A stretch of DNA of 64,000 bases from an uncultured Sphingobacteriaceae bacterium (GTDB taxonomy: Bacteria > Bacteroidota > Bacteroidia > Sphingobacteriales > Sphingobacteriaceae), in assembly GCA_946887045.1 (NCBI GenBank), contig CAMPKC010000002.1, forward strand, positions 62,001-126,000, written 5' to 3'. The stretch's first letter is position 1; each line of letters starts with the position of its first letter. Under the pieces are notes generated by a model. The model searched no databases. It saw nothing but the letters and a program-made list of their open reading frames with translations, and had not been told where the DNA came from. The position numbers and the translations under genes were made by a program. Positions 47,146 through 56,321 of the stretch are shown one piece after another.

Positions 47146-47367
47146 ATGAGTATGAGCAACAGTATTATCATCCACACAAACAACCAGAAAGAGCTCTCGC
47201 TATTACAAGAGTTTGCAAAGAAAATGGGATTCAGTGCTCAAATTTTATCTGATGAGGATAAAGAAGATCTGGGGCTGGCTGAAGCAATAAATCAGAATAA
47301 CCCCATCGACTCACTACAACTTAACGAAGCCATTGCTTATTATCAATCTTTAAGCAAAGCAAAATAA
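47146..47367 (+). CDS. Antitoxin of a RelE-type toxin-antitoxin pair
   Basis: A 73-residue protein; ATG at 47146 (or 47152) preferred over TTG at 47140. It has an N-terminal segment resembling dimerisation or DNA-contact strands (NSIIIHTNNQKELSLLQEFA) and an acidic helical tail (DEDKEDLGLAEAI). This is the plan of small Bacteroidota antitoxins. Its TAA is followed at once by the toxin GTG. Function inferred from the pairing. Confidence 0.75.
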   Translation: MSMSNSIIIHTNNQKELSLLQEFAKKMGFSAQILSDEDKEDLGLAEAINQNNPIDSLQLNEAIAYYQSLSKAK

Positions 47368-47634
47368 GTGCAGGTCCTTTTTAACAAAAAGTTCTTAAAA
47401 GATCTGGCAGATATCCCAACAAAAACGCGTTCAACAATTGAGACTTTAGTTTTTACAGAAATACTCGCTTACACATCCGTGGCGGAAATAAAAAATCTGA
47501 AGAAATTAAAAGGCTATATTCACTATTACCGAATTAGGATAGGCGACTATCGAATCGGCCTTAGTATAAATAATGACGAATTAAGCTTTGAGAGAATACT
47601 CCATCGCAAAGAAATATATATAATCTTTCCCTAA
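47368..47634 (+). CDS. RelE/ParE-superfamily toxin
   Basis: An 88-residue basic protein starting with GTG directly after the antitoxin stop. RelE/ParE fold features: MQVLFNKKFLKDLADIP, then KNLKKLKGYIHYYRIRIGDYRIGL, ending SFERILHRKEIYIIFP. The IHYYRIRIGDYRIG core and HRKEIY tail are typical of ribosome-dependent mRNA interferases. It is inserted between ftsY and rimO. Confidence 0.88.
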   Translation: MQVLFNKKFLKDLADIPTKTRSTIETLVFTEILAYTSVAEIKNLKKLKGYIHYYRIRIGDYRIGLSINNDELSFERILHRKEIYIIFP

Positions 47635-47654
47635 ATCATAAGCAGCGATTAGTG

Positions 47655-48986
47655 ATGAAGACTAAATCAACAAAAACAGTTAAAATCAGCAAACCTAAAG
47701 TTAACGTTATCACACTGGGTTGCTCTAAAAACGTATACGATTCTGAAGTACTGATGGGTCAGCTGAAGGGCAACTCTATTGATGTAGTTCACGAATCGAA
47801 CAAAATCGGGAAAGATGATATCATCGTAATCAATACCTGCGGCTTTATCGACAATGCCAAGCAAGAGTCGATTGATACAATACTCCAATACAGCGAGCTG
47901 AAGGAACAGGGAAAAGTTGGGAAAGTTGTGGTTACCGGATGTCTTTCCGAACGCTACAAACCGGAGTTAGAGGCAGAGCTTTCAAATGTTGATGCTTTTT
48001 TCGGCACCAATGATCTCCAGAATATTTTAAAGAACCTGGGCGCTGATTATAAATACGAGTTAATCGGCGAACGCCTGTTAACAACCCCTTCTCATTTCGC
48101 TTATTTCAAAATTTCCGAAGGCTGTAACCGTCCCTGTTCGTTTTGCGCCATTCCGCTGATGCGTGGAAAACATGTGTCGAAATCAATCGAAGAACTGGTA
48201 AAAGAAGCTAAAGGATTGGTTCGCAACGGAACTAAAGAGCTGGTTGTTATTGCCCAGGATCTTACCTATTACGGTCTTGATCTTTATGGAAAACGGAATT
48301 TAGACGAGCTGCTGCGCCACCTTTCCGACGTTGATGGCCTCGAGTGGATCCGCCTGCAATATGCTTACCCTTCAGGTTTCCCGATGGAAGTTCTGGATGT
48401 GATGAACGAGCGTTCTAACATTTGCAATTACCTGGATATGCCGCTTCAACACATCAGCGACAATATGTTGAAATCTATGCGCAGAGGAATAGGCAAGCAA
48501 AAAACAATTGAACTGGTCGACGCTATCCGCAATAAAGTTCCCGACATCGCTTTGCGCACTACATTAATTTGCGGTTATCCCGGAGAAACAGAACAGGACT
48601 TTAATGAGATGAAAGACTGGGTTGAAGAAACACGGTTCGACCGCCTGGGCTGCTTTACCTATTCTCACGAAGAAAAAACGCATGCGCATTCTCTGGAAGA
48701 TAACGTTCCTGAGGAAGTAAAAGAGCAACGCGTAGAGGAGATCATGGAAGTTCAGCAGGCTATCTCCTTTGATAAAAATCAGGAAAAGATTGGCAAAACT
48801 TTTAAAGTACTGATTGATAAAAAAGAGGGCGATTATTTTGTTGGTCGTACAGAATTCGACTCTCCGGAAGTCGATAATGAGGTTCTTTTACACGCAAGCA
48901 CCAACTACGCTACGGTGGGAAGTTTTGTTCAGGCAAAAATTGAACGTGCTGAAGATTTCGACTTATATGGACAAATTGTCAAATAA
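47655..48986 (+). CDS. rimO: Ribosomal protein S12 methylthiotransferase RimO
   Basis: A 443-residue radical-SAM enzyme that methylthiolates Asp88 (E. coli numbering) of S12. The ATG at 47655 follows a GTG one codon earlier. UPF0004 domain Cys (LGCSKNVYDSE, NTCGFID, VTGCLSER) bind the auxiliary cluster. The radical SAM site is EGCNRPCSFCAIP (CxxxCxxC). A TRAM domain ends the protein (GKTFKVLIDKKEGDYFVGRT). SKNVYDSE separates RimO from MiaB. Confidence 0.96.
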   Translation: MKTKSTKTVKISKPKVNVITLGCSKNVYDSEVLMGQLKGNSIDVVHESNKIGKDDIIVINTCGFIDNAKQESIDTILQYSELKEQGKVGKVVVTGCLSERYKPELEAELSNVDAFFGTNDLQNILKNLGADYKYELIGERLLTTPSHFAYFKISEGCNRPCSFCAIPLMRGKHVSKSIEELVKEAKGLVRNGTKELVVIAQDLTYYGLDLYGKRNLDELLRHLSDVDGLEWIRLQYAYPSGFPMEVLDVMNERSNICNYLDMPLQHISDNMLKSMRRGIGKQKTIELVDAIRNKVPDIALRTTLICGYPGETEQDFNEMKDWVEETRFDRLGCFTYSHEEKTHAHSLEDNVPEEVKEQRVEEIMEVQQAISFDKNQEKIGKTFKVLIDKKEGDYFVGRTEFDSPEVDNEVLLHASTNYATVGSFVQAKIERAEDFDLYGQIVK

Positions 48987-49036
48987 GTCTTGCATCACGG
49001 GGGATTTAAATGAATTCCCCTATTTTCGTGCTCACG

Positions 49037-50638
49037 ATGAAAGCAACCTGCATCGATTATAGCGAAACGCATAGTTTTTCAGAAACCCTGCTAAAATACA
49101 TAGCCGGCGATTCAAAATTACAGCCCTATATTTCTTATCGGCCCTGTCCCGAAAACTTCGGCAAGCTAATTTCCCAAAAGCCCCCGATTAACAGGGAAGC
49201 TTTGGTAAATGCTCTAAAAAAACAATACGCCGATCAAAGGTATGCCAATACAGAATCAACATTGGTATTTCAGAATATTCAGAGCTTAAGCCAGACCGAA
49301 ACCTATACCATCACAACAGGGCACCAGCTAAATATCTTTACCGGACCACTTTACTTTATTTTCAAAATCGTTACAGCGATCAATCTGGCCTCCGACTTAA
49401 AAGCTGTCTATCCCGATAAAAACTTTGTGCCCGTCTACTGGATGGCTACAGAAGATCATGATTTTGCTGAAATCAACCACACTAAGCTGGCCGGACAAAA
49501 ATTTTCATGGGATGAAACAGTAAGCGGAGCAACAGGACGAATTGACCCTAAATCCATCCGGGCAACCTTAAAAAGTTATATCAACTCTTTAGGTATCTCA
49601 GAAAACTCGCAGAAACTGGCAGCTATACTCGAAGAAGCTTATTTAAATTCAAACAGCCTTGCCGAGGCCACACGTTATTTGGTACACTGCCTTTTTGCCG
49701 AATATGGCCTGGTTATTCTTGATGCGGATGACATCGAACTGAAAATACAATTCTCAGGTATCGTTAAACAGGATATCCTTGATCAAAAAAGCCATCAGGC
49801 AATAACAAAGACGTCTAAAAAACTCGAAGAAGACGGTTTTCAAACTCAGGTTCACGCCCGCGAGATAAACTTCTTCTACCTTAAAGACGGCCTTCGCGAA
49901 CGGATTGTTTTTGAAAACCAACGATGGGAAGTTTTAAATACAGACATCCATTTCAGCAGAGAAGAGCTGATTGCCGAAATAGATAATCATCCCGACAGGT
50001 TCAGTCCGAACGTAGTGATGCGTCCCCTTTACCAGGAAGTCATATTACCTAATTTAGCCTACGTTGGCGGTGGTGCCGAAATTGTTTACTGGCTGCAGCT
50101 GAAGCAAAACTTCGATCAGTTCGGAATAAGCTTCCCTATTTTAATTCCACGGAATTCTGCGCTCATCGCACGTCAATCGTTTTACAATAAGTTAGATAAG
50201 TTAAAAATCTCAGTTAAAGATATATTTAAAGATGCTGAAGCTTTAAAGAAGGAGTACGTGATCAGGCATTCTGAATATTCCCTGAACTTAAACACCGAAT
50301 GGGATGAGTTTAACGCCCTCTTCGAGAAACTTAAAAAGAGATCGGCAGATATTGATCCAACCCTGGCTGCAAGTTCTGATGCGGTTAAAACCCGACTCAA
50401 AACTGCGCTCAGCAACCTCGAAAAAAAGTTCGTCAAAGCAGAAAAAAGGAATCATGAAGTCGCTTTAAGACAGATTGAAACCCTCAGAAAAACCTATTTC
50501 CCCGGCAACAGCTTACAAGAGCGCACAGAAAATTTCGGCCTGCTTTACACCCAATATGGGGATAAGTTTATTGCCGAACTTATTCATCATTTTAAACCCC
50601 TTGACTTTAAATTTACCGTCCTAGAATTTCAATCATGA
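49037..50638 (+). CDS. bshC: Bacillithiol biosynthesis cysteine-adding enzyme BshC
   Basis: About 533 residues from the ATG at 49037 (an in-frame ATG at 49010 is an alternative). BshC catalyses the last step of bacillithiol synthesis, adding Cys to glucosaminyl-malate. Family segments: TGHQLNIFTGPLYFIFKI, WMATEDHDFAEI, PNVVMRPLYQE and YVGGGAEIVYWLQLK, with a coiled-coil C-terminal part near 385-480. The stop overlaps the start of the following dehydrogenase by 4 bases. Confidence 0.95.
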   Translation: MKATCIDYSETHSFSETLLKYIAGDSKLQPYISYRPCPENFGKLISQKPPINREALVNALKKQYADQRYANTESTLVFQNIQSLSQTETYTITTGHQLNIFTGPLYFIFKIVTAINLASDLKAVYPDKNFVPVYWMATEDHDFAEINHTKLAGQKFSWDETVSGATGRIDPKSIRATLKSYINSLGISENSQKLAAILEEAYLNSNSLAEATRYLVHCLFAEYGLVILDADDIELKIQFSGIVKQDILDQKSHQAITKTSKKLEEDGFQTQVHAREINFFYLKDGLRERIVFENQRWEVLNTDIHFSREELIAEIDNHPDRFSPNVVMRPLYQEVILPNLAYVGGGAEIVYWLQLKQNFDQFGISFPILIPRNSALIARQSFYNKLDKLKISVKDIFKDAEALKKEYVIRHSEYSLNLNTEWDEFNALFEKLKKRSADIDPTLAASSDAVKTRLKTALSNLEKKFVKAEKRNHEVALRQIETLRKTYFPGNSLQERTENFGLLYTQYGDKFIAELIHHFKPLDFKFTVLEFQS

Positions 50639-51717
50639 GTTCATTCATTATTCAGGAAGAAGACTTAAGAAGATTTACTGAATCTGTTTTTACAAAAATC
50701 GGTTGTCCGGAAGACGACGCAAGACTTGCGGCAGATGTGCTGATAGCTTCCGACTTACGCGGAATCGACTCGCATGGTGTGGCACGCTTAAGCGGATATA
50801 TACGCCTGTGGGAGAAGGGAAGAATCAATGCGACGCCCAACATCACTATCGTACACGAAACAGCCACAACGGCAACTGTCGACGGCGACAGTGGACTTGG
50901 ATTAGTTGTTGCACCTTTTGCTATGAACCTGGCCATTGAAAAAGCTGAAAAGTATGGATCAGGATGGGTAGCCGTAAGAAATTCAAATCATTTTGGCATA
51001 GCCGGATATCATGCTCTGGAAGCAGTAAGACGCGACATGATTGGCTTCGCGATGACCAATGCGAGTCCGCTGGTTGCTCCTACATTTACCACCGAGCGTT
51101 TACTCGGAACTAACCCGATGTGCTATGGATTTCCCGCAGGGAAATACCCGCCGGTAATTATTGACATGGCAACCTCTGCGGCGGCGAACGGCAAATTAGA
51201 GATCGCGCAGCGCTCGGGGAAACCTGTTCCTGATGGCTGGGTTCAAAGTAGAAGCGGAGAAAACACTACCGACGCTCATGCATTAAAATCGGGCGGCTCC
51301 CTGCTTCCACTGGGCAGCGACAGAGATCACGGAAGTCACAAAGGCTTCGGACTGGGTGCTACGGTAGATATTTTATCTGCGGTGCTATCCGGCGCCAATT
51401 ATGGGCCATGGGTCCCTCCGTTCGTAAGCTTCCTCGATCCTCTCCCGAATCTTCCCGGCTTAGGGATCGGTCATTTTGTAGGTGCAATGCGTGTGGACGG
51501 CTTTCGTCCGGTTGATGACTTTAAAAACCATATGGATAACTGGATCGAACGGTTTAAATCTGCAAAGCCAATAAATGAATCGCAGCCGGTTGTTATTCCC
51601 GGAGAGCCTGAACTGGCCGCAGAGATTGACCGCAAAATAAATGGAATCCCCTTAGTAGATTCAGTTGTGAACGATTTAAATGAGATTGCCTCCGCTTTAG
51701 GGATAGCCGGAATTTAA
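50635..51717 (+). CDS. Ldh-family oxidoreductase (malate/L-lactate dehydrogenase type)
   Basis: A 360-residue NAD(P)-dependent 2-hydroxyacid dehydrogenase of the YbjS/ComC-like Ldh_2 family. Motifs: DLRGIDSHGVARLSGYI near residue 40-56, RNSNHFGIAGYHA with the family His, TNASPLVAPTF and SHKGFGLGATVDILSAVLSG. The substrate is probably malate, lactate or a related acid. The 4-base overlap with bshC suggests a joint transcript; bacillithiol synthesis needs malate, so a link is possible but unproven. Confidence 0.92.
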   Translation: MSSFIIQEEDLRRFTESVFTKIGCPEDDARLAADVLIASDLRGIDSHGVARLSGYIRLWEKGRINATPNITIVHETATTATVDGDSGLGLVVAPFAMNLAIEKAEKYGSGWVAVRNSNHFGIAGYHALEAVRRDMIGFAMTNASPLVAPTFTTERLLGTNPMCYGFPAGKYPPVIIDMATSAAANGKLEIAQRSGKPVPDGWVQSRSGENTTDAHALKSGGSLLPLGSDRDHGSHKGFGLGATVDILSAVLSGANYGPWVPPFVSFLDPLPNLPGLGIGHFVGAMRVDGFRPVDDFKNHMDNWIERFKSAKPINESQPVVIPGEPELAAEIDRKINGIPLVDSVVNDLNEIASALGIAGI

Positions 51718-51732
51718 AACGGTCAAATTATT

Positions 51733-51765
51733 AGACCTATAAGGTTTTAGAAACCTTATAGGTCT
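51733..51765. terminator. Perfect 15-base-pair hairpin after the Ldh gene
   Basis: Arms AGACCTATAAGGTTT and AAACCTTATAGGTCT with a TAG loop, starting 15 bases after the stop. The T run is missing. It may be a dispersed palindrome that also ends the transcript. Confidence 0.55.
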
Positions 51766-51835
51766 TGATACCCTAACCCTCAATTTCCTAAAACTACTTT
51801 CCTTTTTCATAGGTTATAACACAAACCCATTACCT

Positions 51836-53389
51836 ATGGAATCCATTGAGAACTTAAAAACAGGCGTTCCGCGGGATGCAAGTACAGAAAGCATCTGGCA
51901 GCAAAACATCGAGCGCATCCAAAGCGACACCGCTAACGAGGATATTGCCAGCACACGTTTCGATGTGCTGATTATCGGAGGCGGTATAACCGGATTAACC
52001 ACGGCCATGCTTTTACAGGAAGCTGGCGAAACCTGCATTCTGGCAGAGGCGCATACTATTGGCTATGGTACCTCCGGCGGAACGACTGCTCATATCAACA
52101 CATTTCTCGATAACCCATACAGCAATATTGAAAATGATTTTGGTGAAGAAGGCGCGAAAATAGTGGCGAATGCCTGCATTGAAGCAGTGAAGACCGTGGC
52201 CGATTTGGTTGGGAGATACCAGATAGAATGCGATTTTGCATATAAAAAGGGCTATCTTTATGCAGAAACCGATAAGGAGGCATCAGAGCTCGATGAAATA
52301 TTAGAAGCATCAGAAAAAGCGGGAGTTGCTGTTCAGCCCGCAGATAATATCCCAGTGCCGGTTCCTTTTAAAAAAGCAATAGAATTTGATCAGCAGGCGC
52401 AAATACACCCTTTAAAATATATTTATTCGCTTGCTGAAGAGTTCATAAAAAAAGGCGGCCGGATTCTGCAGAACACCTTAATCCGGTCTACGGAGAAGGA
52501 TGGAAATATTCACATCGCCAAAGCAGACAATATTTCTATCAAAACAGGAAAGATTGTTTATGCTACTCATATACCTCCGGGGATAAATCTCCTGCATTTC
52601 AGATGCGCTCCATATAGAAGTTATTCTTTAGGCGTCAAATTATCCGAAGGTAATTACCCTTCAGACCTGGCTTACGACATGAAAGCCCCCTACCACTATT
52701 TTAGAACTCACGAAATAAACGGTCAGCCATATCTCATCGTTGGTGGCGAGGATCATAAAACAGGCCACGGCAGTCCCGAAGAATCATTCAGTTCATTGGA
52801 AGATTATGTTCATCAGCACTATAAAGGAGCCCTGGTAGAGTTTAGCTGGTCGGCTCAATATTATATTCCCGCAGATGGATTGCCTTATATTGGCAAGCTG
52901 CCGGGCTTTGACGACGACGTTTATGTGGCTACCGGCTTTGGCGGAAACGGAATAACCCTGGGCAGCGTCGCAGGGAAAATATTGCGGGATGCGATTCTGG
53001 GACAGGAAAACCCCTATGCTCACCTATTTTCTCCAAGCCGGATGAAACCCGTTGCCGGCTTTACCGACTTTGTCAAAGAAAACGCTGATGTTGCCTATCA
53101 TTTTATAGCCGATCGCTTTTCAGCAAAGGATATTCAGTCTTTAAATGAAATTCCTTTAGATGCCGGGGCTGTGGTTGAATATAACAATGAAAAGCTGGCG
53201 ATATACAAAGATGCCACCGGTGAAATTCATGCCTTAAACCCCGTTTGCACACACGCAAAATGTATAGTAAACTGGAACGGACCCGAAAAAAGCTGGGACT
53301 GCCCTTGTCATGGCGCCCGGTATGGCATCAATGGAGAGGTTTTAACCGGACCGGCAAATAAGGGCTTACAGAAGGTTGTGATCAGCTAA
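51836..53389 (+). CDS. FAD-dependent oxidoreductase with C-terminal Rieske domain
   Basis: A 517-residue soluble fusion. The N-terminal part is a D-amino-acid-oxidase-like FAD enzyme: VLIIGGGITGLTTAMLLQEA near residue 42 and the closing DDVYVATGFGGNGITLGSVAG near 360. The last 100 residues are a Rieske [2Fe-2S] domain with CTHAKC and DCPCHGARYG (CxH...CxxH). Such fusions occur in many soil bacteria without a known substrate. A single gene with a bidirectional terminator behind. Confidence 0.93.
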   Translation: MESIENLKTGVPRDASTESIWQQNIERIQSDTANEDIASTRFDVLIIGGGITGLTTAMLLQEAGETCILAEAHTIGYGTSGGTTAHINTFLDNPYSNIENDFGEEGAKIVANACIEAVKTVADLVGRYQIECDFAYKKGYLYAETDKEASELDEILEASEKAGVAVQPADNIPVPVPFKKAIEFDQQAQIHPLKYIYSLAEEFIKKGGRILQNTLIRSTEKDGNIHIAKADNISIKTGKIVYATHIPPGINLLHFRCAPYRSYSLGVKLSEGNYPSDLAYDMKAPYHYFRTHEINGQPYLIVGGEDHKTGHGSPEESFSSLEDYVHQHYKGALVEFSWSAQYYIPADGLPYIGKLPGFDDDVYVATGFGGNGITLGSVAGKILRDAILGQENPYAHLFSPSRMKPVAGFTDFVKENADVAYHFIADRFSAKDIQSLNEIPLDAGAVVEYNNEKLAIYKDATGEIHALNPVCTHAKCIVNWNGPEKSWDCPCHGARYGINGEVLTGPANKGLQKVVIS

Positions 53390-53405
53390 AACATCTGTAA
53401 CAACA

Positions 53406-53436
53406 AAAGCCCGGAAGTTTAAAAGTTCCGGGCTTT
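53406..53436. terminator. Bidirectional terminator between FAD/Rieske gene and lepB
   Basis: Stem AAAGCCCGGAA/TTCCGGGCTTT with a nine-base loop, placed between convergent stop codons; T-rich on both sides. Confidence 0.85.
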
Positions 53437-53456
53437 GTCGTTATTGAATATCGCAA

Positions 53457-54890
53457 TTAATGTATCGCATCAAAAATTCGGTTCCAGCGTATCTTACCTA
53501 AGAAAGAACCGTTCGTATCAAAGCTCATCCAGATAAATTTAGCTTTTCCTACAATATGATCCTCCGGTACAAAACCCCAGAACCTGGAATCTAAGGAATT
53601 GTGGCGGTTATCACCCATCATCCAGTAATAATTCATTTTAAACGTGTAAGAATCTGCGGGCTTGCCATTGATAAAAGCCTGACCTCCCCTTTCTTCAAAC
53701 TCATTATCCTCATACACTTTAATAACCCGTTTGTAGATCGGAATGGTTATGCTGTCAAGTTTCACCGTCATACCCTTTGCAGGGATGACAATCGGACCGT
53801 AATTATCTTCGTTCCATTTGAATGATTCTTTCCATGGGTACACTTGTGGGTTATTATAACCTTTTACCATAATTCGCGGAATTACAGACTTAATCATGGG
53901 CCACTTCTTAATGGTTTCTGATTCCTTTTTTGTCATATACAACACATAGGTGTTGGCCGCTTCAAGCTGATATTCAATATCCATATCCTGCAAAGTGCTT
54001 GGATTGATATCTGTTCCATCCGTAATTACAAAATAAGATGACTGTCCGAATTCAGGCGTTTCTGAAGGCTTTCCATTTATATAAACCTGGGTATTTACCA
54101 CACTCAGAGTATCACCTCCGATTCCTACACAGCGCTTTATGTAATTCTCACGCTTATCAACCGGCCGGTTAAAAGGTTCATCAGCATCCATTGGATAGTT
54201 GAACACTACAACATCTCCGCGTTTTATACTTGTAAATCCGGGTAGTCTCCTGTACTTCAAGCCAAGACCTTCCCAGTAAGCTTTTGTACCTGTAATGGGC
54301 ATCGTGTGATGCGCAAAAGGAAACGCAATCGGAGTCATCGGAACACGCGGCCCATAATCCACTTTACTCACAAACAGAAAATCGCCAATAAGCAACGACT
54401 TTTCCATTGAACCTGTCGGGATGGTATATGCTTCCAATAAAAAGCTTCTGATAAGCGTTGCAGCAACAACGGCGAAAAGAATAGCATCTGCCCACTCACG
54501 TGTGGCTGTTTTTTTATAAGGATGCTTTTCTTTAAATTCATGAGTGGCCGACTGGCCGAGATAATGGGTATTTTTATCAAATCCCCATACCGGAAATGCA
54601 AGAAAAGGAATTACGATACTTGACACATGGTCGGCAAAACTAAACTTGCCGAAACTTTTAGCCATGTCGATCAATATACCAATACCAACTATAATATTAA
54701 TCACCGGGATAAAGTACAGTACCATCCACCACATCGGCCTGCCGGTTAATTTCAGCATTATATAGAAGCTGTAAATAGGAATAAGAGCTTCCCAGCCCTG
54801 CCTGCCAGCTTTTACAAACAACTTCCATAAACCAATATGATAGCCAATAAGAAGCAGAGTAATAATTATATACAATCCAAGGTTTTCCAT
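53457..54890 (-). CDS. lepB: Signal peptidase I
   Basis: About 477 residues from the ATG at 54888-54890; the longer frame would run into dapB. It has two or three N-terminal membrane segments in a DUF5684-like unit (GRQGWEALIPIYSFYIMLKL), then a fourth before the S26 catalytic domain. Catalytic Ser is in PTGSMEKSLLIGDFLFVSK and the general-base Lys in RENYIKRCVGIGGDTL. Box D/E appears as MMGDNRHNSLDSRFWG. Large insertions within the domain are usual for Bacteroidota. Seven bases after dapB, same strand. Confidence 0.95.
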   Translation of the reverse strand: MENLGLYIIITLLLIGYHIGLWKLFVKAGRQGWEALIPIYSFYIMLKLTGRPMWWMVLYFIPVINIIVGIGILIDMAKSFGKFSFADHVSSIVIPFLAFPVWGFDKNTHYLGQSATHEFKEKHPYKKTATREWADAILFAVVAATLIRSFLLEAYTIPTGSMEKSLLIGDFLFVSKVDYGPRVPMTPIAFPFAHHTMPITGTKAYWEGLGLKYRRLPGFTSIKRGDVVVFNYPMDADEPFNRPVDKRENYIKRCVGIGGDTLSVVNTQVYINGKPSETPEFGQSSYFVITDGTDINPSTLQDMDIEYQLEAANTYVLYMTKKESETIKKWPMIKSVIPRIMVKGYNNPQVYPWKESFKWNEDNYGPIVIPAKGMTVKLDSITIPIYKRVIKVYEDNEFEERGGQAFINGKPADSYTFKMNYYWMMGDNRHNSLDSRFWGFVPEDHIVGKAKFIWMSFDTNGSFLGKIRWNRIFDAIH

Positions 54891-54897
54891 TAAATCA

Positions 54898-55641
54898 TTA
54901 AATATTAAAATCAAACATATCTTTCACCGAATAAAAACCTTTTTTACCCTGTAACCACTCTGCCGCCAATACAGCACCCAAGGCAAATCCTGCCCTGCCG
55001 TGTGCTTTGTGTTTAAACTCGATATCATCTACTTCCGAGCTGTACACCACAGTATGTGTTCCGGGTACATCTTCAATTCGATGAGACTCGATAAGGAGTT
55101 GCTCTGGCCTGGTAATTACTTCCGGACCATCGCCAACAAGCTCATTAACCCATTCATTCTTCCGGTTTAAGCCATCTAAAATACCTTCAGCAATGGTAAT
55201 AGCCGTCCCGCTTGGCGAATCAAGTTTTTGTGTATGGTGAATTTCTTCAACAAGTACATCGTATTGAGGGTAGCGGTTCATAATCTTCGCAAGAACTTCG
55301 TTTACAAAGAAGAAAACATTTACTCCCACACTAAAATTAGACGCGTAAAGCAACGAGTTGTTACTTTCTTCGCATTGCGCCTTAATTTCCTCTATTTTAT
55401 CATACCAGCCAGTGGTGCCAACAACCAAAGGCAAGCCAGCTTCAAAACAGCTTTCAATATTTGAAATAACAGAATGTGGAGTGCTGAAATCAATGGCTAC
55501 ATCTGCATTCTGTAAGTTTTCTGTTGTTTTCTGATCGAGACTGTTCTCATCAATCTTAAGAACTATTTCATGACCGCGGTCAAGAGCAAACTGCTCTATT
55601 ATACGGCCCATTTTACCATAACCGAGAAGGGCTATTTTCAT
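54898..55641 (-). CDS. dapB: 4-hydroxy-tetrahydrodipicolinate reductase
   Basis: A 247-residue enzyme of lysine/diaminopimelate synthesis. It has the NAD(P)-binding start LLGYGKMGRIIEQFA, the substrate motif EIHHTQKLDSPSGTA with catalytic His pair, and a C-terminal AHGRAGFALGAVLAAEW. Its start overlaps the end of the DUF5683 gene by 4 bases. Confidence 0.97.
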   Translation of the reverse strand: MKIALLGYGKMGRIIEQFALDRGHEIVLKIDENSLDQKTTENLQNADVAIDFSTPHSVISNIESCFEAGLPLVVGTTGWYDKIEEIKAQCEESNNSLLYASNFSVGVNVFFFVNEVLAKIMNRYPQYDVLVEEIHHTQKLDSPSGTAITIAEGILDGLNRKNEWVNELVGDGPEVITRPEQLLIESHRIEDVPGTHTVVYSSEVDDIEFKHKAHGRAGFALGAVLAAEWLQGKKGFYSVKDMFDFNI

Positions 55642-56321
55642 AATTTTAATTGAATTTTTATTGCCGGAACCGGCGGAATGTATGCGTGTGAAACCGATGG
55701 AATTAGGGATGGTTGTATTTTAAAACCTAATTCGTCGCTGATATCAAAGCGAAAGAATTTTGCATCAATGTAGGCATCGATGATATTTATGGCGTATAAC
55801 CCCACTGCCGCCAACACACTTAAATCCCGGTTACGCCGGTAATAATCTTTATATTGAATAAGTCCCTGCTGGTCAAGTATCCTGACAAGGTCCGGATCCC
55901 GTGTTTGCCCCTCAAACTCATCTCTGAACCGCAACTCATTCAGGAACTTCCTGTAATACCGTTGGTTGAAATCTACCGCCAATCCCAGGCCAATAAAGCC
56001 CCCGTATATGATCGGTACCTTCCACCAGCGACCGTTGGTTACCTGTCCCCAGCCTGGTAAAATTGCCGAGCGTCTGATAGCTACTTTGGGCAATCTTTCC
56101 AACGCCAGTCTTGCTGAGTCTTTTACAACCTCAGGTTTTACTGGTGTGGCAGTCTTTAAATTATTTACTGTATCTGCTGGAGCATTAAAGATCGGATTTC
56201 TTTTCGCATCGGGATTACGCAGTGTAGAGTCAACAACGACAACGGTAGAATCTGTCTGCGAAAAGCCGTGCAGCGTAAAACAGCAAATTATCACAAACAG
56301 AAACACTCCTAAACGATACAT
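55638..56321 (-). CDS. DUF5683 membrane-associated protein
   Basis: A 227-residue protein with a Sec signal (FTLHGFSQ) and a DUF5683 region: RRSAILPGWGQVTNGRWWKVPIIYGGF-like, containing PGWGQ and a membrane segment around residues 100-125, then YRRNRDLSVLAAVGLYAINIIDAYID. Conserved in Bacteroidota between parB and dapB or lepB, function unknown. Confidence 0.9.
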   Translation of the reverse strand: MYRLGVFLFVIICCFTLHGFSQTDSTVVVVDSTLRNPDAKRNPIFNAPADTVNNLKTATPVKPEVVKDSARLALERLPKVAIRRSAILPGWGQVTNGRWWKVPIIYGGFIGLGLAVDFNQRYYRKFLNELRFRDEFEGQTRDPDLVRILDQQGLIQYKDYYRRNRDLSVLAAVGLYAINIIDAYIDAKFFRFDISDELGFKIQPSLIPSVSHAYIPPVPAIKIQLKL

